31,128 bases of DNA from JBGPBY01 sp041481485 (GCA_041481485.1 JBGPBY010000014.1:1-31128); one strand, 5' to 3'; numbered from the stretch's first letter, positions 13,829-21,742 are shown. Notes: a model not told the origin generated them from the letters alone. Program-made: numbers and translations.

Positions 13829-15031
13829 TCACACCCGGCGGTATTTCCAGAACTTCGGCAGAAGCGGAATGCAGACCAGGACTCCCGCCAGACAGATAAT
13901 TCCTCCGGAGGCGATCGAGAAGCTGTTCGACGACATGGACGCCACCCACCCCGCACGCGTGTTGCCCAGCATCGGACCGCTCAGATAACTGATCATTTCG
14001 ACTCCCGCAAGCCGGCCGCGCAGTTCGCTCGGAATAGTTTCATTCCAGATGGCGGCACGAAAAATCACGCTAATGTTATCTCCGGCTCCTGCGATTCCGA
14101 GGAATAACAATGTTGCCAGCAACGACGACGTGAATCCCATGGCAATAATGGCGATGCCCCAGATTGAGGCTCCAACAATGACGAACACGCCATGGCGATT
14201 CACCTTTGAAGTCCAGCCGCTCAAGATCGTCGCCAGGAGGGCTCCGATGGGCATCGCGGAGTAGAGATAGCCCACAGCCTTGCTGCCTCCCCAGGCAACG
14301 GCAAGGGCAGGAAACAATGCCATCGGCATGGCGAACGTCATTGCCATCATGTCGACGGCATAGGTACCGATAAGTTCGGGGCGGCTGGAGGCATACCTCA
14401 GACCTTCGACAATGCTGCTCAGATTGGGTTTCACTTTTTCCCGTTCCGGCATGGAACGGATCGACGCCAGTGCCACCAGTGAAATCACAAACGACACAAC
14501 GTCGATGGTATAGGTCGAAGCAATCCCCAGTTTCCAGATCAGTAAGCCGCCGAGAGCCGGGCCGGCGATGGAACTCAGCGAATATCTCAGACTGCTCAAT
14601 GCGGCAACTGCGCGCAGATCCTGCCGTTCAACCAGCCGCGGTGTGATTGCATCCAGTGCCGGCCGGTGAAATCCATTCAATGCAGACATCGCAGCCGTGA
14701 CGATGAAAATCAGAATCACGCTGGGATGCGGAATGAGGGAATTCAGCGCCAATGCGGCCGAACCCAGCGCCAGCAGAATCTCGGAAACCACCAGCAGCCG
14801 GCGCCGATCCATGCTGTCCGCGTATACGCCTCCCCAAAGTGCAAAGAACAACAACGGTATGAGCTGTACCGTCCCCAGCAGTCCAACAGTGAAGCTGGAT
14901 TGCGTGAGGTTGTACACCTGCACCGGCACGGCAACATAGGTGACCATGCTTCCAAACAAAGACACCAGTTGTCCGATGTACAGCAGTCGGTAGTCGCGAT
15001 ATTTGCGCAGGGGTGAAACGTCGAGGATCAT
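13829..15031 (-). CDS. MFS transporter (EntS/MFS_3-type exporter)
   Basis: The 400-residue protein has about twelve hydrophobic segments in two halves. A typical MFS loop (WGGVYADSMDRRRLLV, about 67-82) follows the second helix, and ALDAITPRLVERQDLRAVAALSSL follows the fourth, a stretch characteristic of the MFS_3 / enterobactin-exporter group. The family mostly exports small amphiphilic molecules such as siderophores or drugs. The start is 12 bp downstream of the murA stop, so it is probably the last gene of the murQ-nagA-murA transcript. Whether it moves cell-wall fragments, a drug or something else is unknown. Confidence 0.87.
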   Translation of the reverse strand: MILDVSPLRKYRDYRLLYIGQLVSLFGSMVTYVAVPVQVYNLTQSSFTVGLLGTVQLIPLLFFALWGGVYADSMDRRRLLVVSEILLALGSAALALNSLIPHPSVILIFIVTAAMSALNGFHRPALDAITPRLVERQDLRAVAALSSLRYSLSSIAGPALGGLLIWKLGIASTYTIDVVSFVISLVALASIRSMPEREKVKPNLSSIVEGLRYASSRPELIGTYAVDMMAMTFAMPMALFPALAVAWGGSKAVGYLYSAMPIGALLATILSGWTSKVNRHGVFVIVGASIWGIAIIAMGFTSSLLATLLFLGIAGAGDNISVIFRAAIWNETIPSELRGRLAGVEMISYLSGPMLGNTRAGWVASMSSNSFSIASGGIICLAGVLVCIPLLPKFWKYRRV

Positions 15032-15043
15032 CGGGGATTGTTC

Positions 15044-16297
15044 TTACTTTACCCTGTCGATGTGGGCGCCAATGGACCGCAGTTTTTCTTCCAGCTTTTC
15101 GTATCCGCGATCCAGATGATAGATCCGATCGACGGTCGTGACGCCCTTGGCGACGAGCGCAGCGAGAACCAGAGACGCGCTGGCCCGCAAATCGGAAGCA
15201 ATCACGGTAGCGCCCGTCAGTCGTGATTTTCCGGCGACGACGGCCCGGGACCCATCGATTCGGATGTTGGCTCCCATGCGCATCAATTCGCTGGCATGCA
15301 TGAATCGATTTTCGAAAATGCTTTCCGTGATCAGTGAAATTCCATTCGCCTGCGTCATCAACGCCATGTATTGCGCCTGCATGTCGGTGGCGAATCCTGG
15401 ATATTCGTGAGTGACGACATCCGCAGACCGCAGCGGAGCCCCTCCGCGAACGCGAAGGCGATTCTTTCCTTCTTCGATATTCACGCCGGCTTCGCGAAAT
15501 TTCGAAATTACGCTGGTCAGGTGACCTGGGTTGCACGCAACCAGTTCCAGATCGCCACCCGCCATTGCCCCGGCCGCAAGAAATGTACCGGCTTCGATTC
15601 GATCCGGAATAATCGAATGCCTCGCGCCGTGTAAAGTGTCTACTCCCTCGATCGTGATTGTTGACGTTCCCGCGCCGGAAATCTTTGCTCCCATTTTGTT
15701 CAGCAATTCGGCAAGGTCGGTGACTTCCGGTTCGAGAGCGGCATTTACGAGCGTGGTGATTCCCTCGGCCAGCGTGGCAGCCATCATCAGGTTTTCCGTG
15801 CCGGTCACTGTGATTTTTTCAAAAACGATATTCGCACCCTTGAGTCTTTTCGCAGACGCCTCGACGTAGCCGTATTCGGTGGCGACAGTGGCGCCCAGCT
15901 TTTCAAATCCCTTGATGTGAAGATCGATCGGCCGGGCGCCGATGGCGCATCCGCCAGGCATGGAAACGCGAGCGCGTCCGGAACGCGCCAGGAGAGGCCC
16001 GAGCACCAGCACGGAAGCGCGCATGGTTTTTACCAGATCGTACGGCGCTTCGTGGGAGACGATGTTCCGTGACTTCAATTTTGCGGACGAGCTGTTCGGA
16101 AATTCGACTTCCGCGCCCAACTCCCGCAACAACCGGCGGGTGGTGATAATGTCGTTCACCATGGGGAGGTTTTCAAGGGTCAGTTCCTCTGCCGTCAACA
16201 ACGCCGCGGCCATTGCGGGAAGGGCCGAGTTTTTGGCTCCGCTGATCTGGATCTGGCCTTGAAGCGGAGCGCCCCCCTTGATTTTCAATTTATCCAT
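15044..16297 (-). CDS. murA: UDP-N-acetylglucosamine 1-carboxyvinyltransferase
   Basis: MurA adds enolpyruvate from PEP to UDP-GlcNAc, the first committed step of peptidoglycan synthesis in the cytoplasm. The 417-residue protein has the expected length and both EPSP-synthase-like domains. It carries the N-terminal SGAKNSALP (19-27) and the catalytic loop PGGCAIGARPID with Cys117, the target of fosfomycin; a Cys here rather than Asp predicts fosfomycin sensitivity. Later blocks include EYPGFATDMQAQ and the C-terminal DLRASASLVLAAL and HLDRGYEKLEEKL. It follows nagA by 6 bp and precedes the MFS gene by 12 bp, placing it in a cell-wall amino-sugar operon. Confidence 0.97.
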   Translation of the reverse strand: MDKLKIKGGAPLQGQIQISGAKNSALPAMAAALLTAEELTLENLPMVNDIITTRRLLRELGAEVEFPNSSSAKLKSRNIVSHEAPYDLVKTMRASVLVLGPLLARSGRARVSMPGGCAIGARPIDLHIKGFEKLGATVATEYGYVEASAKRLKGANIVFEKITVTGTENLMMAATLAEGITTLVNAALEPEVTDLAELLNKMGAKISGAGTSTITIEGVDTLHGARHSIIPDRIEAGTFLAAGAMAGGDLELVACNPGHLTSVISKFREAGVNIEEGKNRLRVRGGAPLRSADVVTHEYPGFATDMQAQYMALMTQANGISLITESIFENRFMHASELMRMGANIRIDGSRAVVAGKSRLTGATVIASDLRASASLVLAALVAKGVTTVDRIYHLDRGYEKLEEKLRSIGAHIDRVK

Positions 16298-16303
16298 CGC
16301 TGA

Positions 16304-17473
16304 TCAATGCCTTTCAAATACCAGCCTGCCGCGTGCAAATGTCCGCACCACGCGCAACCCATCATCCAACATGGTCAAATCTGCATGAGACCCGGGTTCA
16401 ATGCGCCCTCGGCCCTGAATATTCAACGCACGCGCGGGATTCAGTGTAAGCCCGAACACAGCGTCTTCCATCCGCATCCCGCTGAATGAAACGAAATTTT
16501 GCAGGGCGGCATCCTGTGTCAATGTGCTTCCGGCAAGCCGTCCTTCGGCGTCCCGGCAAATCCCGTTTTTGACCTGGATGGTTTCCGTTCCGAGAACATG
16601 AGGGCCGTCCGGCATGCCCGTTGCGCTGATCGCATCGGTAACCAACAGTATCCGTTCGTGTCCCTTGGAGCGGGCAAAAATTTTGACGACTTCCGGACTG
16701 ACATGAATTCCATCCGCGATGATTTCCGCGAATATCCGATCGTCGGAAAGCACGGCGCCGATGATTCCGGAATCGCGATGGCGGAACTCCCGCATGGCAT
16801 TGAAAGTATGAACCGCATAGCAGATACCCGCATTCGACGCGGACGCTGCCTGCTCAAAAGTAGCATTCGAGTGGCCCATGGCGACCGTGATTCCGGATGA
16901 TCTGGCCGCATTCGTAACTTTCAACCCATCATCCAGCTCTGGCGCAATGGTGATTAGTTTTAACTTCCCTCGAGCTCTCGCGGTCCAGGCCTCGAGCAGC
17001 GACGCTTCGGGTTTGACGATGTTGTCCGTGCGGTGAGTGCCACGCTTGCCGGTATTGATGAATGGACCTTCGAGATGAATACCCAGCGGCGTTGCTCCAT
17101 CAAAAGACTGATCGAGTAGCACCCCAAGACGATCCAGTGCATCGCCCAAAACCTGTGGAGCCGCAGAAACCGTCGTGGGTAAAAATGACGTCGTCCCGTG
17201 TGCCGCGAGCATCTTGCTGATGTTGTTCATGGATGCGGGCGAGGCGTCCATGACGTCGACGCCCGCACAACCGTGAATGTGCGGATCGATAAATCCCGGG
17301 ACCAGCGTGAAGGCCGCGGCGTGAATTCGTTCTGCGCCCTGAGGAATGAACACATCGGAAGACAACCCCACGCGTTCGACCATACCGTTTCGTATCACAA
17401 CGCGGCCCGGTGAAAATTTTTCTGTGGGGCTCAGAATGGTTCCGGCGTCGATGACCAGAAAGCGGTCACTCAC
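16304..17473 (-). CDS. nagA: N-acetylglucosamine-6-phosphate deacetylase
   Basis: NagA releases acetate from GlcNAc-6-P, giving GlcN-6-P for reuse or glycolysis. The 389-residue protein has the amidohydrolase elements of the family: GFIDPHIHGCAGVDVMDA, the metal-ligand GIHLEGPF, GHSNAT, HTFNAM and the catalytic Asp in VTDAISATG. I chose GTG 17473, which overlaps the murQ end by 8 bp and gives a normal N-terminal strand (SDRFLVIDAGTIL). A longer in-frame extension to 17560 falls wholly in murQ and is unlikely. Its substrate is the product of MurQ encoded just upstream, so the two form a MurNAc-6-P salvage pair. Confidence 0.94.
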   Translation of the reverse strand: MSDRFLVIDAGTILSPTEKFSPGRVVIRNGMVERVGLSSDVFIPQGAERIHAAAFTLVPGFIDPHIHGCAGVDVMDASPASMNNISKMLAAHGTTSFLPTTVSAAPQVLGDALDRLGVLLDQSFDGATPLGIHLEGPFINTGKRGTHRTDNIVKPEASLLEAWTARARGKLKLITIAPELDDGLKVTNAARSSGITVAMGHSNATFEQAASASNAGICYAVHTFNAMREFRHRDSGIIGAVLSDDRIFAEIIADGIHVSPEVVKIFARSKGHERILLVTDAISATGMPDGPHVLGTETIQVKNGICRDAEGRLAGSTLTQDAALQNFVSFSGMRMEDAVFGLTLNPARALNIQGRGRIEPGSHADLTMLDDGLRVVRTFARGRLVFERH

Positions 17474-18362
17474 GTCCGGTGCCCAGATGGCCAAGAACTT
17501 TGCGGAGATTGCCTTTTCCTTCGGCCAGGCGCTGTTCCGCTTCCTTGCGATCGCAGCCAAGCGTACCCATGATGACCGCGAGCTTCAGTTTTCCCCCTGA
17601 GGCTACCGAAAGGACCTGTGCTTCGTCGGTGTTCACGCCGAGAATTTCCCGCAGTATCTGGACGCCGCGCTCCTTCAATTTTTGGTTGGTCATATTGACG
17701 TTGATCATCCAGTTGCTGTAAGTCATTCCCAGGCGGATCATCGTCGCGGTGCTGATCATGTTGAGGACGAGTTTTTGGGAAGTGCCGGCTTTCATTCGCG
17801 AGGAACCCGTAATGATTTCGGGTCCGACAGGAACGCAAATCACGACATCTGCGGTTTTCGTCATCGGAGAATCCGGCGAGGTTATAACGGCAACGGTGCC
17901 GGCGTTCATTTTCTTTGCATATTCCAGAGCAGCGTCCGTGTATGGAGTCTTACCACTGGCAGCGATGCCGATAACGAGATCGGCTTTGCTGAGGCTTTTG
18001 TCTTTCAGGTCGGTTTCCGCCAACGCCCGATCGTCTTCCGCGCCTTCAAAGGCTTCCATTACAGCCTTTGCTCCCCCGGCAATGATCGCTTGTATCCAAT
18101 CGGGAGGCGAACTGAATGTCGGCGGACATTCGGCGGCATCGAGCAACGCGATACGGCCGCTTGTACCGGCTCCGACGTAAAGGACGCGGCCGCCATTCTG
18201 AATGGTGGTTACCGCCAAATCGACGGCCTTCGCAATTTCAGGGATTGCGGTCGCGACTGCGGCAGCAACGTTCGCGTCCTCGCTGTTGATGATCTTGAGA
18301 ACTCGTTCGGTAGGGTATAGATCGATATCGACGGAATTCGGATTTCGCCGTTCTGCGTTCAT
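17466..18362 (-). CDS. murQ: N-acetylmuramic acid 6-phosphate etherase
   Basis: MurQ cleaves the D-lactyl ether of MurNAc-6-P to GlcNAc-6-P in the cytoplasm. The 298-residue protein has a SIS-domain phosphosugar site GAGTSGR (64-70), the catalytic-region LLDAAECPPTF with Glu78, AASGKTPY and SSRMKAGTSQKLVLNMIS, all close to the family pattern, and the usual length. It is the first gene of murQ-nagA-murA-MFS. TAGAAT lies 7 nt before the ATG with no Shine-Dalgarno site, suggesting a leaderless message. A MurNAc or anhydroMurNAc kinase (murK, anmK) needed to make its substrate is not in the window. Confidence 0.96.
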   Translation of the reverse strand: MNAERRNPNSVDIDLYPTERVLKIINSEDANVAAAVATAIPEIAKAVDLAVTTIQNGGRVLYVGAGTSGRIALLDAAECPPTFSSPPDWIQAIIAGGAKAVMEAFEGAEDDRALAETDLKDKSLSKADLVIGIAASGKTPYTDAALEYAKKMNAGTVAVITSPDSPMTKTADVVICVPVGPEIITGSSRMKAGTSQKLVLNMISTATMIRLGMTYSNWMINVNMTNQKLKERGVQILREILGVNTDEAQVLSVASGGKLKLAVIMGTLGCDRKEAEQRLAEGKGNLRKVLGHLGTGRE

Positions 18363-18369
18363 CGCCGAT

Positions 18370-18375
18370 ATTCTA
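18370..18375 (-). promoter_or_regulatory. Putative leaderless -10 box of the murQ operon
   Basis: TAGAAT on the minus strand, 7-nt spacer (ATCGGCG), then ATG 18362. No ribosome binding site and no convincing -35. The repeat at 18393-18514 begins only 18 bp upstream, so any -35 contact would fall at or next to the repeat edge. Confidence 0.5.
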
Positions 18376-18392
18376 CGATGACTTTCATCTCA

Positions 18393-18514
18393 ATCCCTCT
18401 CCCAACGGGAGAGGGTGGCCGAAGGCCGGGTGAGGGGTACCTCAAGTAAAAATTGTTACTTGCGGTACCCCTCACCGGCCGCTGCGCGGCCCCCTCTCCC
18501 GTTGGGAGAGGGAT
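18393..18514. repeat. Inverted repeat, family C copy 2
   Basis: It has the same arms as 10812-10971: the hairpin CCCTCTCCC-AA-CGGGAGAGGG at each end, GTGAGGGGTACC next, and CAAGTAA...TTACTTG at the centre. After the right arm, TTGATAGACCGCGCCTACAG (18519-18538) is a degenerate half of family B. It occupies the 180-bp gap between the murQ start and the stop of the aspartyl-protease gene. Confidence 0.8.
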
Positions 18515-18543
18515 TTCTTGATAGACCGCGCCTACAGCACGCT

Positions 18544-19902
18544 CTACTTCGATAGGTGGATTTCCGCCTTGTAGTAATCCAGCGTGAGCTTGTAGCTCTG
18601 CAGGAAGTCGAATCCCGCAACGCCTGACACTTCTGTTCCGAGCATTTTTGAAATGTCCTTGAGGTCGATTGCCAGCGCCGAATTCAGGGCTTCGGACTGC
18701 CGCACCGTTTTCAATGTGACGCGTGGAATCATCAGCACGGTTCCCTGAGCTCCGCCTACACCGCCCAGTCCCGTATCCACTTTCGCCCCCGGTGTCTTTT
18801 CGGTAATTCCCATGGCGTTGGCCATTTCGAGCGACAGAACGGTTGTAATTGCACCGGTATCCACAATCAGATTGCCGTGCTGCGTATTGATGTCCGTGGG
18901 AAGCAGCAACATGTTGCTGAAGTACCAGACCGGAATGGCATCGGCTGTTGCTGCCGGCTTATGGGTCAGTTCTATTCGGCTGTCCGGATAATTGATGGTG
19001 ACGACATAGTCCGCAAGCATGGACGTTCCGATGATTCCGTCGGCAAGCTGGCTGACGAGCGGGTCGTCAAAAGTTCCAACCGGAAGGTCCTTGACGGAGA
19101 TCTCTCCAATTTGCAGGCGATCGAGACGATAGATCTTGGAATCCACCTTCCCGGATCCTCCCACTCCGTGCATGATCGTGGATGTAATGACACTCAGCCC
19201 AAGGTCGCGGGCCACTTTCTGACTAAGAGCAGTTTGAGAGGCGCCGGTGTCGACAACAAAGTTGTACGGACCCTTTCCGTTGATCTTCACATCCGTGAAA
19301 ATCAGATTGATGGCTTTGCGAAGGGGAATGGGCTGCGGTTCCTTCGGTCCATCGACTACAGCGTATTCCTTGTTTCCAAATGCAGCAGCCAGTGCGAGAC
19401 CGGCCTTTGCCTCGGTGAGCCGGTCTGCATCGTCATGAGGATTGAGCCGCACGTACTCTTCGAGCTGCTTTTTGCTTTCGGCAGTGTTCTTGTCGAGGTC
19501 TGCTGCCTCGCTCGCATAGAAGTGGTAGAGCGGTTCGTTGGGCTCCAGTTCGATGGCGCGCTTGAACGATTGGAACGCGTCCTTCGCTTTCACTTTGGCG
19601 AGAGCCAGTTTGCCCATACCGAAGTGGGCGCGTGCCGTCTTTTCATTCATCTGGATGGCAGACTGGTATAGCGACTTCGCCTTGTCGAAATTGCCTTTGC
19701 GAAACTCGACTTCACCCTGATACGCCACGTTCTCAGCCGATCTTGGTGCGGACTGGAGCGTCTGTTCGGCCTTTTGAATCTCGTCTTTGAGCAGAAGATC
19801 CGCGATGGAAACGGCGGCGCCCGCCCTTCCCGTCTGGGCTTTTGTCGAGCAGGCCAAAACAGGCGTTAAAGCAACAAGAATAAGGAGATGCCGTATTGAC
19901 AT
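18544..19902 (-). CDS. TPR-containing lipoprotein with two retropepsin-like aspartyl protease lobes
   Basis: The 452-residue protein starts with a lipoprotein-type signal ending VLAC (Cys18), a possible Lgt substrate. TPR-like helices cover about 55-160 (AYQGEVEFRKGNFDKAKSLY; HFGMGKLALAKVKAKDAFQS). The rest has two aspartyl protease lobes. The first contains FVVDTGASQTALS (D218) and the psi-loop DGIIGTSML (288-296). The second contains LIVDTGAITTVLS (D348) and VAGFDFLQSYKLTLDY. Both DTG triads are intact, so one chain could supply both catalytic aspartates, as in pepsin, instead of dimerising like retroviral proteases. AGGAG lies 10 nt before the ATG. The substrate is unknown. It is divergent from rplM, whose likely -35 box overlaps this start codon. 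Confidence 0.87.
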   Translation of the reverse strand: MSIRHLLILVALTPVLACSTKAQTGRAGAAVSIADLLLKDEIQKAEQTLQSAPRSAENVAYQGEVEFRKGNFDKAKSLYQSAIQMNEKTARAHFGMGKLALAKVKAKDAFQSFKRAIELEPNEPLYHFYASEAADLDKNTAESKKQLEEYVRLNPHDDADRLTEAKAGLALAAAFGNKEYAVVDGPKEPQPIPLRKAINLIFTDVKINGKGPYNFVVDTGASQTALSQKVARDLGLSVITSTIMHGVGGSGKVDSKIYRLDRLQIGEISVKDLPVGTFDDPLVSQLADGIIGTSMLADYVVTINYPDSRIELTHKPAATADAIPVWYFSNMLLLPTDINTQHGNLIVDTGAITTVLSLEMANAMGITEKTPGAKVDTGLGGVGGAQGTVLMIPRVTLKTVRQSEALNSALAIDLKDISKMLGTEVSGVAGFDFLQSYKLTLDYYKAEIHLSK

Positions 19903-19924
19903 GGTTGTAAGGCTCCTATACTAT
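19896..19924 (+). promoter_or_regulatory. Putative rplM-rpsI promoter
   Basis: A consensus TTGACA (19896-19901) overlaps the start codon of the divergent protease gene. TATACT (19917-19922, 15-bp spacer) or TACTAT (19919-19924, 17-bp spacer) can serve as -10. It predicts a leader of about 30 nt with GGAG before the rplM ATG. Confidence 0.5.
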
Positions 19925-19961
19925 TAAAACTTTGCCATCAGCTCCCGGAGAGTAACAGAGC

Positions 19962-20396
19962 ATGTCTACAAGATTTATGACGGCGGACGAAGTGTCCGCA
20001 CTGGACAAATGGTACGTGATCGACGCCACCGGACAGGTTCTTGGCCGTGTGGCCACCAAAGTCGCGGCCATTCTTACCGGTAAGCATCGTCCACATTATG
20101 CCCCGTTTTTGGTAACGGGGGACCACGTTGTCATTGTTAACGCCGATAAAATTCGTTTGACGGGCCAGAAGCTGGATCAGAAGATTTACCATCACCACAC
20201 ACGATATCCTGGAGGATTGCGGTCGATTGGCGCCCGCAAGGTTTTGGATACGAAGCCCGAGAATGTGTTTGTGGATGCGGTAGCCGGCATGCTGCCAAAG
20301 AATAAGCTGCGCAAGCGGATGATGAAGCGATTGAAAGTGTATGCGGAGGCTCAGCACCCGCATGCCGCTCAGAGACCCGAGCCGTTGGCGCTGTAG
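19962..20396 (+). CDS. rplM: 50S ribosomal protein L13
   Basis: L13 is an early-assembly protein of the large subunit that contacts 23S rRNA. The 144-residue protein has the normal length and the family pattern: KWYVIDATGQVLGRVATKVA (17-36), LTGKHRPHYAPF, GDHVVIVNADKIRLTGQK, YHHHTRYPGGL and the signature region AVAGMLPKNKLRKRMMKRLKVY. GGAG before the ATG gives a proper ribosome binding site. It is followed 15 bp later by rpsI, the near-universal bacterial L13-S9 pair. Confidence 0.98.
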   Translation: MSTRFMTADEVSALDKWYVIDATGQVLGRVATKVAAILTGKHRPHYAPFLVTGDHVVIVNADKIRLTGQKLDQKIYHHHTRYPGGLRSIGARKVLDTKPENVFVDAVAGMLPKNKLRKRMMKRLKVYAEAQHPHAAQRPEPLAL

Positions 20397-20411
20397 ATTT
20401 ATGGAGGCGAT

Positions 20412-20804
20412 TTGAATCTAGTTCAGAATTACGGAACAGGCCGCAGAAAGACATCCACCGCACGAGTATTCCTCAGACCCGGAACAGGCAACCTCACGGT
20501 AAACGACAGAGCATTCGAAACGTACTTTTTCGATGCAATCGATCGCATGCTGGTAAAGCAACCTCTGGTGGCTTCGGATACGGCAGCGCGGTTCGATGTG
20601 ATTATTCGAGTCGCCGGTGGAGGGATGCGAGGTCAGGCAGGTGCGGCGCAGCACGGCATTGCGCGGGCACTGTGCCAGTTCAGTCCCGAACTCCGGCCGG
20701 TGTTGAAAAAAGCAGGTTTTTTACGACGCGATCCTCGAATGAAGGAGCGCAAGAAGTATGGTCAGCCGGGAGCTCGCAAGCGCTTCCAGTTCTCGAAACG
20801 TTAA
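20412..20804 (+). CDS. rpsI: 30S ribosomal protein S9
   Basis: S9 sits in the small-subunit head, and its C-terminal tail reaches the P-site tRNA. The 130-residue protein has NYGTGRRKTSTARVFLRPG at the start, GGGMRGQAGAAQHGIARAL in the middle and the invariant C-terminus QFSKR. Translation appears to begin at TTG 20412, preceded by GGAGG (20403-20407) with a short 4-nt spacer; no in-frame ATG exists upstream or in the conserved N-terminus. A rare start codon may lower initiation. It pairs with rplM and ends at a strong hairpin terminator. Confidence 0.97.
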   Translation: MNLVQNYGTGRRKTSTARVFLRPGTGNLTVNDRAFETYFFDAIDRMLVKQPLVASDTAARFDVIIRVAGGGMRGQAGAAQHGIARALCQFSPELRPVLKKAGFLRRDPRMKERKKYGQPGARKRFQFSKR

Positions 20805-20818
20805 GATGGTCCTTTTCG

Positions 20819-20854
20819 CCAGCAGGGATCGCCTCCCTGCTGGTGAAAGTTTTT
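20819..20854 (+). terminator. Rho-independent terminator or attenuator between rpsI and rpsB
   Basis: A perfect 10-bp stem CCAGCAGGGA / TCCCTGCTGG (20819-20843) with a 5-nt loop, flanked by further TTTC/GAAA pairing and followed by five T (20850-20854). It lies 15 bp after the rpsI stop and ends only about 15 nt before the rpsB ribosome binding site. Confidence 0.75.
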
Positions 20855-20879
20855 CAGGGTACTGCAACAGGAGGTATTT

Positions 20880-21731
20880 TTGGCGTCTATCACAATGAAG
20901 GAACTTTTGGAGGCCGGCGTTCATTTCGGCCACCAGACCAAACGTTGGAATCCCAAGATGAAGCAATACATCTATGGGGAGCGAAACGGAATCTACATCA
21001 TCGATCTGCAGAAGACTCTTCGTCTTTTCAAGGAAGCCACACAGTTTGTTACGGATCTCACGGCCCAGGGGAAAATCATCCTCTTTGTCGGAACCAAGAG
21101 ACAGGCTCAGGATGCCATCGCCGAAGAAGCCAGACGTTGCGGCATGTTTTATGTCAACCAGCGGTGGCTTGGCGGTTTGCTGACCAACTTCCTGACGATT
21201 CAGAAATCCATCAAGCGGCTAAAAGAGCTGGATGCCACTGCGACCGACGGCCGTTACGAAGTACTTCCCAAAAAGGAAGTCACACGTCTCGAACGCGAAC
21301 GCACTGCGCTGGAAAAAAATCTTTCAGGCATCAAAGAAATGCCGCGGCTTCCGGATGCGATCTTCGTGATCGATTCGAATAACGAGGCGATTGCCGTCGC
21401 CGAAGCGCGGCGTCTGGGAATTCCAGTGATCGCAATCGTCGATACGAACTGCGATCCGGATTTTGTCGACTATGTCATTCCCGGAAACGACGATGCGCTG
21501 CGCGCCATTCGTCTGTTTACGACGAAGATTGCCGAATCCGCCATTGAAGGCCAGGCAGCAGGCCGCGGCGGCGAAGGCGGCGGCCCGGATGCCGCCAAAG
21601 GCGAAGATGACGGTGATCCTCTGGACGGCGGTGGCTCGCCCCGCGAGCGGACTCGCGCCAAGCGTGCGGAAATGAACGCACCTGGAGAAGGGCCGGTTGA
21701 AGCAACCAGCGAAGCTTCAGCAACGTTGTAA
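20880..21731 (+). CDS. rpsB: 30S ribosomal protein S2
   Basis: The 283-residue S2 has the core SITMKELLEAGVHFGHQTKRWNPKMKQYIYGERNGIYIIDL and the conserved FVGTKRQAQ, QRWLGGLLTNFLTI, DTNCDPDFVDYVIPGNDDALRAI blocks. Beyond about residue 225 comes a low-complexity Gly/Asp/Glu-rich tail of nearly 60 residues, longer than the E. coli protein, which may be disordered. TTG 20880 was chosen as start because a perfect AGGAGG (20869-20874) lies 5 nt before it; an in-frame ATG at 20895 would trim five residues. It heads the rpsB-tsf-pyrH-frr unit and, because a terminator precedes it, must use a promoter near or inside that hairpin region or depend on read-through. Confidence 0.97.
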   Translation: MASITMKELLEAGVHFGHQTKRWNPKMKQYIYGERNGIYIIDLQKTLRLFKEATQFVTDLTAQGKIILFVGTKRQAQDAIAEEARRCGMFYVNQRWLGGLLTNFLTIQKSIKRLKELDATATDGRYEVLPKKEVTRLERERTALEKNLSGIKEMPRLPDAIFVIDSNNEAIAVAEARRLGIPVIAIVDTNCDPDFVDYVIPGNDDALRAIRLFTTKIAESAIEGQAAGRGGEGGGPDAAKGEDDGDPLDGGGSPRERTRAKRAEMNAPGEGPVEATSEASATL

Positions 21732-21742
21732 TTAAAAACGTC

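Noticed and set aside
14628..15536. 302-codon minus-strand frame across murA and the MFS gene
   Set aside because: Overlaps two well-supported genes on the same strand in another frame; Arg/Ser/His-rich shadow composition.
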